Assembly (NCBI GenBank): GCA_030323885.1
Contig: CM059199.1
Span: 76,170,781-76,234,780 of the forward strand
Direction: 5' to 3'
DNA length: 64,000 nucleotides
Source of the DNA: Branchipolynoe longqiensis
Taxonomy: Eukaryota; Annelida; Polychaeta; Phyllodocida; Polynoidae
Numbering within the stretch: the first letter of the stretch is position 1; every line of letters starts with the position of its first letter. The notes under the pieces are model-generated. The model was not told where the DNA came from, did not search any database, and saw only the letters and a list, made by a program, of their open reading frames with translations. Of this stretch, positions 51,641 to 61,395 are shown one piece after another. A program made the position numbers and the translations under genes.

Positions 51641-51655
51641 CAAGATGGCGGCCGC
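51640..51655 (+). promoter_or_regulatory. YY1-like motif
   Basis: ACAAGATGGCGGCCGC matches the consensus AANATGGCGGC of YY1 sites, which are common just downstream of animal transcription starts. No transcript is evident in the window, so this is only a candidate. Confidence 0.35.
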
Positions 51656-52720
51656 AGAACGCCGTCGATTTCACTTTTAAATTGCATTAAACTAGATATT
51701 ATATTATATTTTTCAACTCAAAGGTAGCGGGCTATCAATAAGAGATATGTAAAGACTAAATGTTGCTTCTTAGATTGTGAAATTAGGCTCTCAATACATT
51801 GACACGTTTTTTCGACAGCTTTTACATAGTGTTGGTTTGCACCCCTACTGCAGCAGTACGGGGTGAATCTTGTATCTAACTCCTACCCGCCCACCCACTC
51901 ACCCGCTTCTCCCCCCCCCCCACCCTCCTTATATATAATACATATATAATACACATTTATATTGTTACCATCCAAGCAGACAGCCATTGTTTTCTTCTTA
52001 ATTTTCAGAACAAAAAAAAACCACACCCCAAAAAACCCACTAAAATCTCGTCGTGTTGATGACGTCACATGCATGAACACCTTCTACTAATTATTACCTA
52101 TGTACAATGTTGATAATTAGTCACTGAAGTATATCAGTCGGTCTCTTAATTAACGCTACTTTACAATTATCGAAGAGTAATAAACAAACAGCAAATCAAT
52201 ACGGGGTTACCCCAAACAAAATAATATTTAAAAGTCGGCACCACCCCCCCCCCCCCCGCGCGGAAAGAAAACAACTAATTAATTACTTTCGATTCAACAC
52301 TTACTGCAGGTTAAAAACATACACTAACTAACTGGTGAACAGATTGGTAAATAAGAATTACGAAAAGACCTCAAGAAATGGGAAGCTTTCTCTTCGATTA
52401 GTCAAAAGTATTTTTGTTTCTCCCCACACGTAGTCAACACAATTAACCATTTCTTTGACGACGGTGCCAAATGTCGTCTGCTGAGCGGAGTTTACTCTCT
52501 TTGTTCGATTGTTCCGACTGATTCCGCTGTTATAGGAGTGTGTGTGTGGGGGGGGGGGGGAGGGGTGGAGGTGGGTCAAATGTCGTCTGCTACACAGGGT
52601 TAAATAGAACACAGTCGGCTTTCAAACAGTAACAACATGCTTTTGGTTAAAAGTTGACGATATTAATACTAACTACACGACGGTTGCTTGTCCCCCTGTC
52701 CTTCCTTCGCGCTGTTCACA
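51656..52720. other. No gene recognised; poly-C and poly-G runs
   Basis: C-runs lie near 51910 and 52244, and a G-run near 52549. A TGACGTCA palindrome is at 52060-52067. No coding exon is seen. Confidence 0.4.
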
Positions 52721-52824
52721 TGACGTCATCTGCTAATCGTGACGTCATCTTCACCTCGGTATTGTTGTAACCGAGGTGGGAGCCTCGTTCAACGAGGCTG
52801 CGCTTAGGCAGTCTGATGACGTCA
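52721..52824. promoter_or_regulatory. Cluster of three CRE palindromes
   Basis: TGACGTCA occurs at 52721-52728, 52740-52747 and 52817-52824. Between them are two hairpins: ACCTCGGT/ACCGAGGT (about 52754-52778) and GCCTCGTTCAACGAGGC (52783-52799). CREB/ATF factors bind TGACGTCA. It could be a promoter or enhancer, possibly for the sclerostin-like gene downstream on neither strand in an obvious way; no start site is visible. Confidence 0.5.
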
Positions 52825-52934
52825 TCAACGTTACACAATCACGCCTCGATCAGTAAGGTTTAAGTAGCTCCTCCTGTCACTGTCACTCCTTATCAGGGTA
52901 ACTGGTAAATACGCATGGCGAGCCACTGACACTG

Positions 52935-53001
52935 TCGAAATGCACCTTTTATCGCCCGTCAGCACTGTGACAGCTGACGGGCGATAATAGGTGCATTTCG
53001 A
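52935..53001. other. Long hairpin with 29-bp arms
   Basis: TCGAAATGCACC plus TTTTATCGCCCGTCAGC is matched by its inverse across a 9-base loop, with a single mismatch. It lies 110 bp from the CRE cluster. It could be a young foldback element or a cruciform regulatory site. Confidence 0.85.
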
Positions 53002-53705
53002 GATACCTTCGTCACAGGTGGTCCCTCTTTGTTTGGTTACAAGTTGTTGGCATTGGCACATGCAGCCGACTGAGTCTAAGAACCAGCAGCCATTGTTTAT
53101 CAGTGGATTCGCGGTTGGTTCCTGAGACAAGAACCCTGTCGAATGATCAAGGCCATCGTTTAAAAAAAAAGGGGAAAAAAGGAGAAAAAAGAAAAGAAAG
53201 GTTACATGATTAAGCATAAGTCTGAGGCCACTGGGTGTTGCCAGGGTGGGGATGTGGCTGCGGTCACGGTTCAGCTTTGTGGTCATGCATGACCAGGTAG
53301 CAGATTGTGCGTAAGACAAACTGACAGCGGCTTTAAATCCAACTTCAGTTCCCTGCAAGTTTTCGTTAATCTGATCGTTCAGTGAACTGGTGGGGTCTCC
53401 TCCAGGCCATGCGCAGTGAGGTGATCTGTCTGGAGGGCTTTTCTTATTGCCCTATTGTTGCAACGCCCCTTCAACCTCCCCTCCTCCCTCCGCCTCCTCC
53501 ACCCCCTGCCCCCCACACACATATAATTATAGAGAGTCCATAACGTAGAGGGCGCTACAGCATCTGGACGACTTCTCATCATGATTTCCGGTTGTCACCA
53601 GTAGTCAGTCAGCCAAGCGCTTCACAACCACTATGATTGTGTATATATGTGTTTGTAGGAGGGGGAGGGTGAACGTGGTAAAACACTGATTGCTGGCGTT
53701 TCCAC
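53002..53705. other. No gene recognised
   Basis: A poly-A/G patch lies at 53161-53200. No exon is recognised. Confidence 0.4.
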
Positions 53706-54025
53706 CATGCAGCAATTAGCGCAAGACAATCCTTAGCAGAATCTAGACGATGTTGCATCTGTTCACATGTCAATAATTAGCACAAGACACAATCCTTTTA
53801 AGAATGTAGACGATGTCGTGTCTGTTCACATGTCCGCAATTAGCACAAGACACAACCCTTCGAAGAATCTAGATGATGTTGCGTCTGCTTACATGGCAGA
53901 AATTAGCGCAAGACACAATCCTTTGAAGAATGTAGATGATGTCGTGTCTGTTCACATGTCAGCAATTAGCGCAAGACACAATCCTTTGAACAATCTAGAT
54001 GATGTCACGTCTGCTCTACCAACAA
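53706..54025. repeat. 63-bp minisatellite, open in one frame
   Basis: Five units of CAATTAGCACAAGACACAAT, then CCTTTGAAGAATCTAGATGA and TGTCGTGTCTGTTCACATGT. The last four keep an open plus-strand frame of 21 codons per unit (SARHNPLKNVDDVVSVHM-like, 53767-54030). The period is a multiple of three, so the frame may persist by structure alone. No upstream coding exon or strong start supports a gene. Confidence 0.85.
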
Positions 54026-54329
54026 CTTGAAAGGAGGAGAAGGAGGAAATGAAGGATTAGGCAAACGAGGAAGAAGTGAGGGCTCTCTCTGTTTTCACCG
54101 TCCCTGAATCTGCCACGTGACAATATGGGAGAGCTACTATTATCTACGCAACCTCAAGTCAACTATAACCATAAAGGTGGGGGACCTAGTTTAAAAAAAT
54201 AACAATAATAATAATAAAAATAAAAAGAGAAAAAAAATCTGCTGCGATCATCAAAAATGTACTTTCCATTCCAGTGTAATAACAACAACACAAAACAAGA
54301 AAAACAGAGAAAAAAGATGACATCAGCAT

Positions 54330-54736
54330 CTATGTAGCGATCCAGTTTGTGCGGGACTTCTTCGGCTTGGGCACCTTCTCTCTCCGTCGATGGTGATGCG
54401 AGCCGTTCGTCCGGCCCTTGGAGGCGAGCGACTGGTTCTGTTGCTTCATGTAGCGCTTGCACTTGCAGCTCTTGACGACCTTTATCCGGTAGGTCCTCGT
54501 GTCACCGTTCTCACACAGTAAGCGGACCCTCTTCCGCTTGACGACGTCGTTGACGCAGCGCCACTCAAGGACCTTGGTGCGTGCCCACACCTTGATGAAC
54601 TCGGCATACCAGGGCAGGTTGGTCATGGGCAGGCAGTGGCCCGTGCACACCACCTCCGTAACCGGCTTGATGGACGTGCAGAAGCCGTCAGAAATGTAGC
54701 GCTTCGAACGCAGCTCCTTGCACCCGATCTGCACAT
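54330..54736 (-). CDS. SOSTDC1-like: Sclerostin/SOSTDC1-like cystine-knot protein, last exon
   Basis: A 134-codon minus-strand exon ends at the TAG at 54330-54332. It matches the cystine-knot (CTCK/DAN-type) domain of sclerostin and SOSTDC1: GCKELRSKRYISDGFC, then VTEVVCTGHCLP, then LEWRCVNDVVKRKRVRLLC and RTYRIKVVKSCKCKRY. All eight knot cysteines appear to be present. The tail is basic (HHHRRREK, KPKKSR), as in vertebrate SOSTDC1. The family comprises secreted antagonists that bind BMPs and LRP5/6. A splice acceptor (TTCCTTGCCTCATTCCAG on the minus strand) ends at 54737, so the exon begins at 54736 with two bases completing a split codon. The first exon, with the signal peptide, was not found and may lie beyond the window. 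Compared with human SOSTDC1, the loop between the second and third knot cysteines is shorter. Confidence 0.93.
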
Positions 54737-54755
54737 CTGGAATGAGGCAAGGAAA
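54737..54755 (-). other. Splice acceptor of the sclerostin-like exon
   Basis: The minus-strand polypyrimidine stretch CTTTCCTTGCCTCATTCCAG is followed by coding sequence homologous to the family's VQ-GC-ELRS block. Confidence 0.85.
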
Positions 54756-54809
54756 GAGGGTGAGTGAGGAAGGAGGGAAGGTAGTTGGGGCAGTGCTTTA
54801 AAGTCATAG

Positions 54810-55745
54810 TAATAGGTCTGTGGTAACAAGTCTGTGGTAATAAGTATGCGGTAACAAGTCTGCAGTAGCAGTCGGGAGTAACGGTATTCAGCAACAGTCT
54901 GTGGTAACAAGTATGCAGCAACAGTCTGGAGTAACAAGTCTGTAGCAACAGTCTCCAGCAACAGTCTGCAGTAACAGTAGTCTACATCAAAAGTCTGTAG
55001 GAACAGTCTCCATTAACAGTATGCAGCAACAGTCAACAGTCTGCAGTAACCATCTGTAGGAACAGTCTGCAGCAGCAGTATGCAGCAAGAGTCTGCAGCT
55101 ACAGTCTGCAGCAACAGTATGCATCAACAGTCTGCAACAACCATCTGCAGCAACACTCTGCCGCAACACTCTGCCACAACACTCTGCAAGACAGATCTGC
55201 AGAAACCGTTGACAGCATCAATCTGCAGAACCAATCTGCAGCAACCATCTGCAACAACAGTCTGCAGAAACATGCAGCAACAGCCTTCAGCAACAGTCTA
55301 CATCAACAGTCTGCGACAACATACTGCAGCAACAGTCTGCAACAACACTCTCCAGCAACAATATGCAATAGCAGACTGCATCAACAGTCTGCAGCAACAC
55401 TCTAGCAACAGTCTGCAACAACAGACTACAGCTACAGTCTGCAGTAAAAGTCTGCAACAACAGTTTGTAGCACATTATAATAACAGACTGCAGCTACAGT
55501 CCGTAGTAACAGTCTGCAGCAACAGTCTGTAGCAACATTCAATAATAACAGACTGCAGCTACAGTTTGCAGTAACAGTCTACAGCAACAGTCTGCAGCAA
55601 CATACTCCAGCAGCAGTCTGAGGCAATAGTCTGTAGCAACAACCTGCAACAGTAGCATATATCCACAGTCTAGATCACCAGTCAGCAGAAACAGTCTGAA
55701 GTAAAAGTATGAAGCAACTGAATCCAGCAACAGCTTCAACAGATA
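54810..55745. repeat. CAGTCTGCAGCAA satellite in the sclerostin-like intron
   Basis: About 75 units of 12-13 bp (CAGTCTGCAGCAA, CAGTCTGTAGTAA, CTGCAACAA variants). Longer frames on either strand (QQSATTVCSN, LLLQTVAADC) are artefacts. The unit contains the PstI-type palindrome CTGCAG. The array lies immediately upstream of the last exon on its own strand, so it is intronic. Confidence 0.95.
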
Positions 55746-55750
55746 AAGAA

Positions 55751-55990
55751 ACAAAATTGATACTTGTCGCTACCTAGCCTGGCGTTCGGTATTACTAGGA
55801 TAAAGTAAGGACTGATTGGGTTAGTATCAAGATAATGCGAGTGAGTGGGATATCAGGTCATGCCAGCAGCCTGGTCTTCCAGTGGGGAAACACTATAAAG
55901 TCACCATGAGTGTACTTTGTCACAAGCCGGTGTCCATCCTGATATGATGTTAGATATTGCTAGGATTTCAAAGCCCAACAAACAAACAAT
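55751..55990 (+). mobile_element. SINE-A, 5'-truncated
   Basis: It starts at the AAAATTGATACTTGTCGCTA junction just after the head and runs through core and 3' domain to an ACAAACAAAC tail. Confidence 0.88.
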
Positions 55991-56149
55991 ATCCCATAAT
56001 GAAGAATGGCGATAGGCCAGCTCTATTCAAATTAACCAGAACAGAGCATGTATTGTAGCATATACATATTTAATGATTCATAGTCTGATGGTTTTGACTT
56101 GCTGCCATCTTCACAGATAGTTAGTTATATTATGTTGATAATCAAAGTT

Positions 56150-56498
56150 GCATAGTCCGGTGGTTTTGAGTATCTGTAATATTTCTGCAATAAATATATT
56201 AAATTGATCGCTATACCTACCCTACTTAAATCTGAAATATATTTGATTGTAAATGGCTAACTTTTGAGATATTTGAAGTTTATGCGTGTAAAGTTAATTT
56301 TGGCAAGCATCCCAAAACTCTGACCCCATATCCTTTCAGAGTGCCAGGTTATATTCAATTGACTCAGTATTCCCGATATGCGACAACAATGCTTATTAAA
56401 TGCATCAGTATCTATATAATTAGATACATATAGAATCAAATCTAGATAATTGTTTTTGTTTTGATAATGTGACGCATCAACGGATTCTGCAGCTTTAA
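56150..56498. mobile_element. MITE-1, complete copy
   Basis: AGTTGCATAGTCCGGTGG to ATTCTGCAGCT then TTAA. The central palindrome is decayed (TTTTGGCAAGCATCCCAAAA). Confidence 0.85.
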
Positions 56499-56740
56499 AT
56501 CCTACGCTACTTTCGTTTGAGGTAACTTTTATTTTACTCGTGATATGTAGAGATATTTGGAAATGAAAACATGCTAATTTAATCTTCCCATGCACACCAA
56601 CATGCCGAATACCAAAGCGTCTTGTGGTGACAGCTTCTATTAAACTGTTAAAGTTTAATGATTGCACTTTCACTCTAGTTATGTAAGTGTTATTGGTCTT
56701 CAAAATGTGATGCATTTAATCGAACTTTGCCACTTTATAA
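56499..56740. mobile_element. MITE-1 fragment, diverged
   Basis: GAGGTAACTTTTATTTTA through TTCTATTAAACTGTTAAAG to AATGTGATGCATTTAATCGAAC follows the middle and right of MITE-1. Confidence 0.55.
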
Positions 56741-57054
56741 CAAACAAAAATACACCAAACAAACGTAATTTTTATTATAAAATTGCTCCAACACACCAAG
56801 TTCCTGCATGTGACGTCACAGACCACAGTGACACTGATTACGGAGCTGACACCTTCACGCCGTCAACCATGGCTAAATGCGTCTATGATTGGTGTTTTTA
56901 TAGGTAAAGTGGTTTGTTTATAGGGTGTTATTTTCACCGGCTTACTACGAGGTAGTTGTGGGGTATTTTATCACCAGTCAAAGGGAAGAAGCAACAGGTG
57001 GAGAATGTGTCCTACACCCTCCTGGGCATCCCATTGAATCACATCTATTTGTCG
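56741..57054. other. No gene recognised
   Basis: A TGACGTCA palindrome is at 56811-56818. No exon is seen. Confidence 0.4.
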
Positions 57055-57180
57055 TTCAAAGAGATTGTCACCTCGTTTTAAGAAGCTGTACTTATATGAA
57101 TATAAAGCTAGAGTTCTCACACTAGAGATATTACAGCGCTTACATATACTAATAGTACATATTTTTTTAATTATTTTTTT

Positions 57181-57478
57181 CTTGAAGATTTATACTATCA
57201 TGGATAAGTCTGAATAGACTTGTTTTCACCATTAGACAGTTTGTCAGTAGAAAGCCCGAGCCTACACTTTTACTGACCCAAGGGATTTTTAACCTCCCAC
57301 ACCACATATACATGGTATGAGAGCAACTGGCCTTTGATGATGCTGTAAGTTATACACAGCAGTGGAAATCCAAATTGGCAGATGTGGGGACATGGGGAAT
57401 CGAACCACTGACCTTCAGATTAGGGGTCTGACCTAGAAAAAAGTCAGACACTCTAACCACTCCGCATCAGAGAACACC
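57181..57478 (-). mobile_element. SINE-C in the 110-bp array
   Basis: On the minus strand: GTTCTCTGATGCGGAGTGG head, B box GGTTCGATTCC, body and tail ATCTTCAAGAAAAAAAT. Confidence 0.9.
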
Positions 57479-57944
57479 ACGTGTATATATTCGTCAAAAG
57501 ACATTGTCACCTGGTTTTAAGAAGCGGTCCTTAAGTTAGAATTTGACCGACCAAACAGAGGTGATAACGGCCAGATGCTGCTGGTATACAGTGCTTAGAT
57601 CCCCTCACAGGTGGCGCCGGTGTGGCCAATACTGAAACTACACAGGGCCATTTAGACAGGATATAGTGAGTATACTATAATATAGGGAACTGAAGATAGA
57701 TAGTGTCCTTGTTTATATTCTCATAATAGATTATAGAGCACGTAAAGCTAGAGTTCCCATACTAGAGATATTATGAAGGTTACAGTAGCTAATATATATT
57801 TGTCCAAAGATATTGTCACCTACTTTTAAAAAGCGGTGCTTATATGAATATAAAGCTAGAGTTCTCATACTAGAGATATTATACTATATAGTGATTAGTT
57901 ATGCTAATATATATTTATCTGAAGATATTGTCACCTGGTGTTAA

Positions 57945-58292
57945 AGCTGCATAGTCCGATGAAATATCAAATTTTCAAAACCAAACCAATTATCTAGATT
58001 TGATCTTACATATCTAACTTAGATACTGATGCACTTATTAAGCATTTGTTTCTGTGTAGACGGCAATATTGAGTCAATTTAACAGAACCTGTTACTGCGT
58101 TAGTCTATGATGTCAGAGTTTTGGCAAGCTTGCCAAAACTAATTTTCCATGTTTGCACTCAAAATATCTCAAAAGTTTACCATTTAAAATAAAAGTAACT
58201 TTGAACTAATGTAAAGTAGATATTAGTGATTGATCTAATATATTTATCTCGGAAAGGAATACAGAAATTCAAAACCATCGGACTATGCAACT
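57945..58292. mobile_element. MITE-1, reference copy with verified TTAA duplication
   Basis: The 348-bp element lies between two TTAA words (57941-57944 and 58293-58296). The interrupted satellite unit reads CACCTGGT-TTAA-GAA. Sister units (for example near 57511) read CACCTGGTTTTAAGAAGCGG without the element, so the duplication is directly shown. A perfect 24-bp palindrome is at 58117-58140. Confidence 0.96.
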
Positions 58293-58334
58293 TTAAGAAA
58301 CGGTGCACATATGAATATAAAGGTACAGTTCTCT

Positions 58335-58662
58335 CTTTTTTTTCCTTCTTCTTTTTTGTTGTTGATGGGGTGTTTATGCTGTCCATAGCATATAAGCTTG
58401 GATGATCCAGCTTGTTTTCAATGCTGGGCAGTTATCAGTCTGTGTTTCTTATGGTTTGTTGTTAGTGATCTATGTTATTTTTTCTTTTTTTTTCTTGGTA
58501 AGAGTCTTCCTCTTTTTATTTTTTCCAACACTTAATTCTAGACTAGCCTACTCTATTTACATATTATAGGCTTGTATATAATAGGTAGTTGGTTTATGTT
58601 TTGATTTGATGTTATCTGGCTGTTTTCTGGCAGGGCGTTCGTTACCTCTCATGGGCTGTCCA
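58335..58662 (-). mobile_element. R3 retroposon in the 110-bp array
   Basis: It splits the satellite word GTTCTC/ATACTAGAG. The T-rich left edge (TTTTTTTTCC, TTCTTTTTTG) is an A-tail on the minus strand. It shares its body with 7107-7455. Confidence 0.75.
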
Positions 58663-58750
58663 TACTAGAGATATTATAGTGATTACAGATGCTAATATAA
58701 ATTCGTCCAAAGAATTTATAGTGATTAGAGATATTAATATATATTCATAC

Positions 58751-59369
58751 GTATGCAATACGGAGAGTTAATAAAGACTTTTAGATCATGTGTGGTGAAT
58801 GGATTATATTATACTGCTGAGTGGACAACACATACTAGCCATACATCATACACATATAGTAAATATGCGGTGCATTGTGGGATGTGTCAGAGCAAAACAA
58901 ACCAGCAAGAAGCAAATGGCACATGCTAATACACTGGGTGCAGTTATGAAATGTGCTCGTTTCAGCTCATCTCAGCTCTTGTTTGAAACATAGAATACTA
59001 ACTAAAAAAATATATATAATAAATTAAGATATTAATCTTTTATCCAGCATTGCATTAATATCAATATAATCAGCACATATTATACCATGTGCATTTAAAT
59101 TTAGAAAGATCTAGGCACTCAGACTAGTGTTAGAGCCATAGCCAGAGTACTCAATGCATTGTCAATGGCAGTGAGTAATCTCCATACAGAAAAAGTAAAA
59201 TATTGATAAAACCACACCACCTAGGCACAAACAGCTTGGAACACATATAGAAAACATGTTTAACAACAAGATTATATGACATTGATAAGGTTAGGGTTTG
59301 GGATTTCTATTAATTTTGAATAAAACTGACATTTTTCAATGTGCGTATCAGCAAACTCAATGGCCGTAC
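58751..59369. other. No gene recognised
   Basis: AT-rich; short frames only. Confidence 0.4.
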
Positions 59370-59612
59370 ACCTTTGCTTTGCTCCCAAGGCCGTTTTCAG
59401 CGCATGCGCAGTAGGAACCGTGATGTAGTCTATTGTTATACTCCTTAAGGCCCAACAATGTATCGGTGGCGCCACCTGCGGCCTCCTCGCCTCTCCCGAT
59501 ATATACATGTGTGGATATGTCATGGGGGTGATGAAAATGGGAAATATTATGTCTAGAGTAGGAGGCAGGGCTAGTGTGCTAACCAATACACCACCTGAGC
59601 TCCCTGATAGCA
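59370..59612 (-). mobile_element. Possible third tRNA-headed SINE
   Basis: On the minus strand GGGAGCTCAGGTGGTGTATTGGTTAGCACAC looks like a tRNA D-arm/A-box region. A GGTGGCGCCACC-containing body follows. No B box or second copy is clear, so this is tentative. Confidence 0.35.
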
Positions 59613-59647
59613 TCACCCTAGTTTGCTAAGCATGTCCATAATTACAT

Positions 59648-59891
59648 ATGAGGAGGTCAGATGTAAAACCCCGTAAACACCAATCGAAAAATGGACATAA
59701 ACATTGGAGTCAAACCTTGAAAAGGTTAATTTTTTTTACATTCATATGTTTTGTTATTCATTGCTTCAAAACGATTTCGTCCCAAGAAAAGTGGAATTAG
59801 TGAGAATTAAAATTAGCTTCAGGTAAAAACCTTTTATTTTAATTCAATTTTTGGATTGGCATTTATGGGGTTTTGTGCCTGAATGGTTCTT
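59648..59891. mobile_element. MITE-2 copy
   Basis: GAGGTCAGATGTAAAACCCC to GGGGTTTTGTGCCTGAA, with AAACATTGGAGTCAAACCTT and GGAATTAGTGAGAATTAAAA inside. Confidence 0.85.
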
Positions 59892-60156
59892 TTGCCTACT
59901 GATCCCCTACCCCCCCCCCCCCTTACTCACTCACTCTGCTAGGAGATCACTATCTGTTGGTGATTAACAAACAGGTGGGGCCCCCTCACACCAACTGTTC
60001 ACCGATGAAAATCCAGGTGGTGACCTAGTTTCTGCACGAACCTCCTCAAACCGGGCATTGTTTATTTAGTGACATTCTTTTTTTGACAGGAACGACCATA
60101 AACCTTCCCCACATGAGTCCAGGCTTAAAGTTGCCTAGTTACACGATTTTGAGATA
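59892..60156. other. No gene; C-run
   Basis: A C-run of 13 lies at about 59910-59922. Nothing else is recognised. Confidence 0.4.
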
Positions 60157-60482
60157 CCGGACGCGATAGCCGAATCGGTAGAGCGCAGGCTTCCCGTGCG
60201 GAAGGAAGGTCGGTAGTTCGAATCCCGGTCAAGTCAAACCAATGACTTAGACAATTGATACTTGTCGCTAGCTATCTGGGTGCTGGCATTACTAGGATAA
60301 GGCAGGGACTGGTTAGCTCAGTGTCAGGATAAAGTGGCATAGTAACTCCAGCGAGGTTCCAGTGGCCTGATCTCCCAGTGAGACAGCACTATAAAGTCAC
60401 CATGAGTACACACTGCCACAAGTTTGTACCCGTCCTGATATAACAATAAGTGTTACTAGGACGCAAAACTCAAACAAACTGG
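60157..60482 (+). mobile_element. SINE-A, full-length copy
   Basis: The head variant with GGTAGAGCGCAGGCTTCCCG, B box TAGTTCGAATCC, core, 3' domain and CAAAACTCAAACAAAC tail. Confidence 0.92.
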
Positions 60483-60504
60483 TTTTGAGCTCCTGTTCTA
60501 GACT

Positions 60505-60765
60505 TAGATTTTGGAGTTTTGCACCCTGACAACATCTAAAGTCATATCAGGATGGGTACTCACTTGTGAGAGTTCACACGCGTGATGACCTTATCGTGCT
60601 GCCCCACTGTGACACCAGGCTGCCATCACCGTGACCCAATTGCCCAGTCACATAATCCTGATACTGATCAGTCCTTGAACTATCTCAGTAATGCAGAGCA
60701 CCACCCAGGCCAGGTAGACACAAATATCAATTGTGTAAGTCATTGGTTTGAGTCGACTGTCTTTG
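60505..60765 (-). mobile_element. SINE-A, tail-to-tail with the previous copy
   Basis: On the minus strand: AATGACTTACACAATTGAT, a decayed core, then CCTGATATGACTTTAGATG and AGGGTGCAAAAC. With 60157-60482 it forms an imperfect inverted repeat. Confidence 0.85.
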
Positions 60766-60842
60766 AAACTCCCAACCTTCTGTACAAGAAGCTTGTGCTG
60801 TACCGATTCTGCCACAGGGTCGCGTCAGGACATAGATGCATA

Positions 60843-60940
60843 CATAAAATACATAAGTAGCATACATGTAAATAAGATTCATAAATAGGATACATGTAAA
60901 TAAGATACATAAGTAGGATACATGTAAATAAGATATATAT
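60843..60940. repeat. 28-bp tandem repeat
   Basis: Three to four units of AAATAAGATACATAAGTAGG and ATACATGT. Confidence 0.9.
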
Positions 60941-61395
60941 GTAAATGTCTGTGCCCAAAGGTGCTGCCCTCTAGTGTATGTGCTGAGCAACAGTCTTGAG
61001 AGTAGACAGGTGTATCAGTGCCACCTATCAAGGTACTTGTGTTCATAGAGTTACATGTTAAAAACTACATTTTAAGGCAACAGTCACAATGGTAGTATAT
61101 GCTAAACTGTGTGAATCCAATCATGCTTATCCCTTTCCAAATGCACAACTCTAAGCAAAATTGGTCTCATCAGATAATAACTGTAAAGAAAAATTAGCCA
61201 ATCAGAGCGTCTGTTGCATGTGATAATACTATGAATGAAAAATGATGGGTGTTCAGAATATGCATACAATTCAGGAAAATATCACTTAATTGAGATTGAA
61301 TAAAGCACAACTTTCCAACAACAAAATTCCCACTCAATATTTCCATTGCGGGCAAATCGGCAACATGGTGTGAGTGAGATAGCTAAGTGTCTAAA
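60941..61395. other. No gene recognised
   Basis: Unique-looking AT-rich sequence. Confidence 0.4.

Larger units (their letters stand above)
57055..58750. repeat. ~110-bp satellite array interrupted by SINE-C, MITE-1 and R3
   Basis: The unit runs GATTGTCACCTGGTTTTAAG, AAGCGGTGCTTATATGAATA, TAAAGCTAGAGTTCTCATAC, TAGAGATATTATAGTGATTA and GCTAATATATATTCGTC. Units or parts are at 57058-57163, 57480-57540, 57745-57945, 58293-58334 and 58663-58745. A non-homologous spacer lies at 57541-57740. Three transposons split the array at different points of the unit. Confidence 0.88.

Noticed and set aside
52831..53358. 175-codon minus-strand frame near the CRE cluster as an upstream exon of the sclerostin-like gene
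   Set aside because: It lies downstream of that exon on the minus strand, has no signal peptide or cysteine pattern, and spans the large hairpin.
55080..55532. Gln/Ser/Thr-rich 150-codon frame
   Set aside because: CAGTCTGCAGCAA satellite; intronic to the sclerostin-like gene on the other strand.
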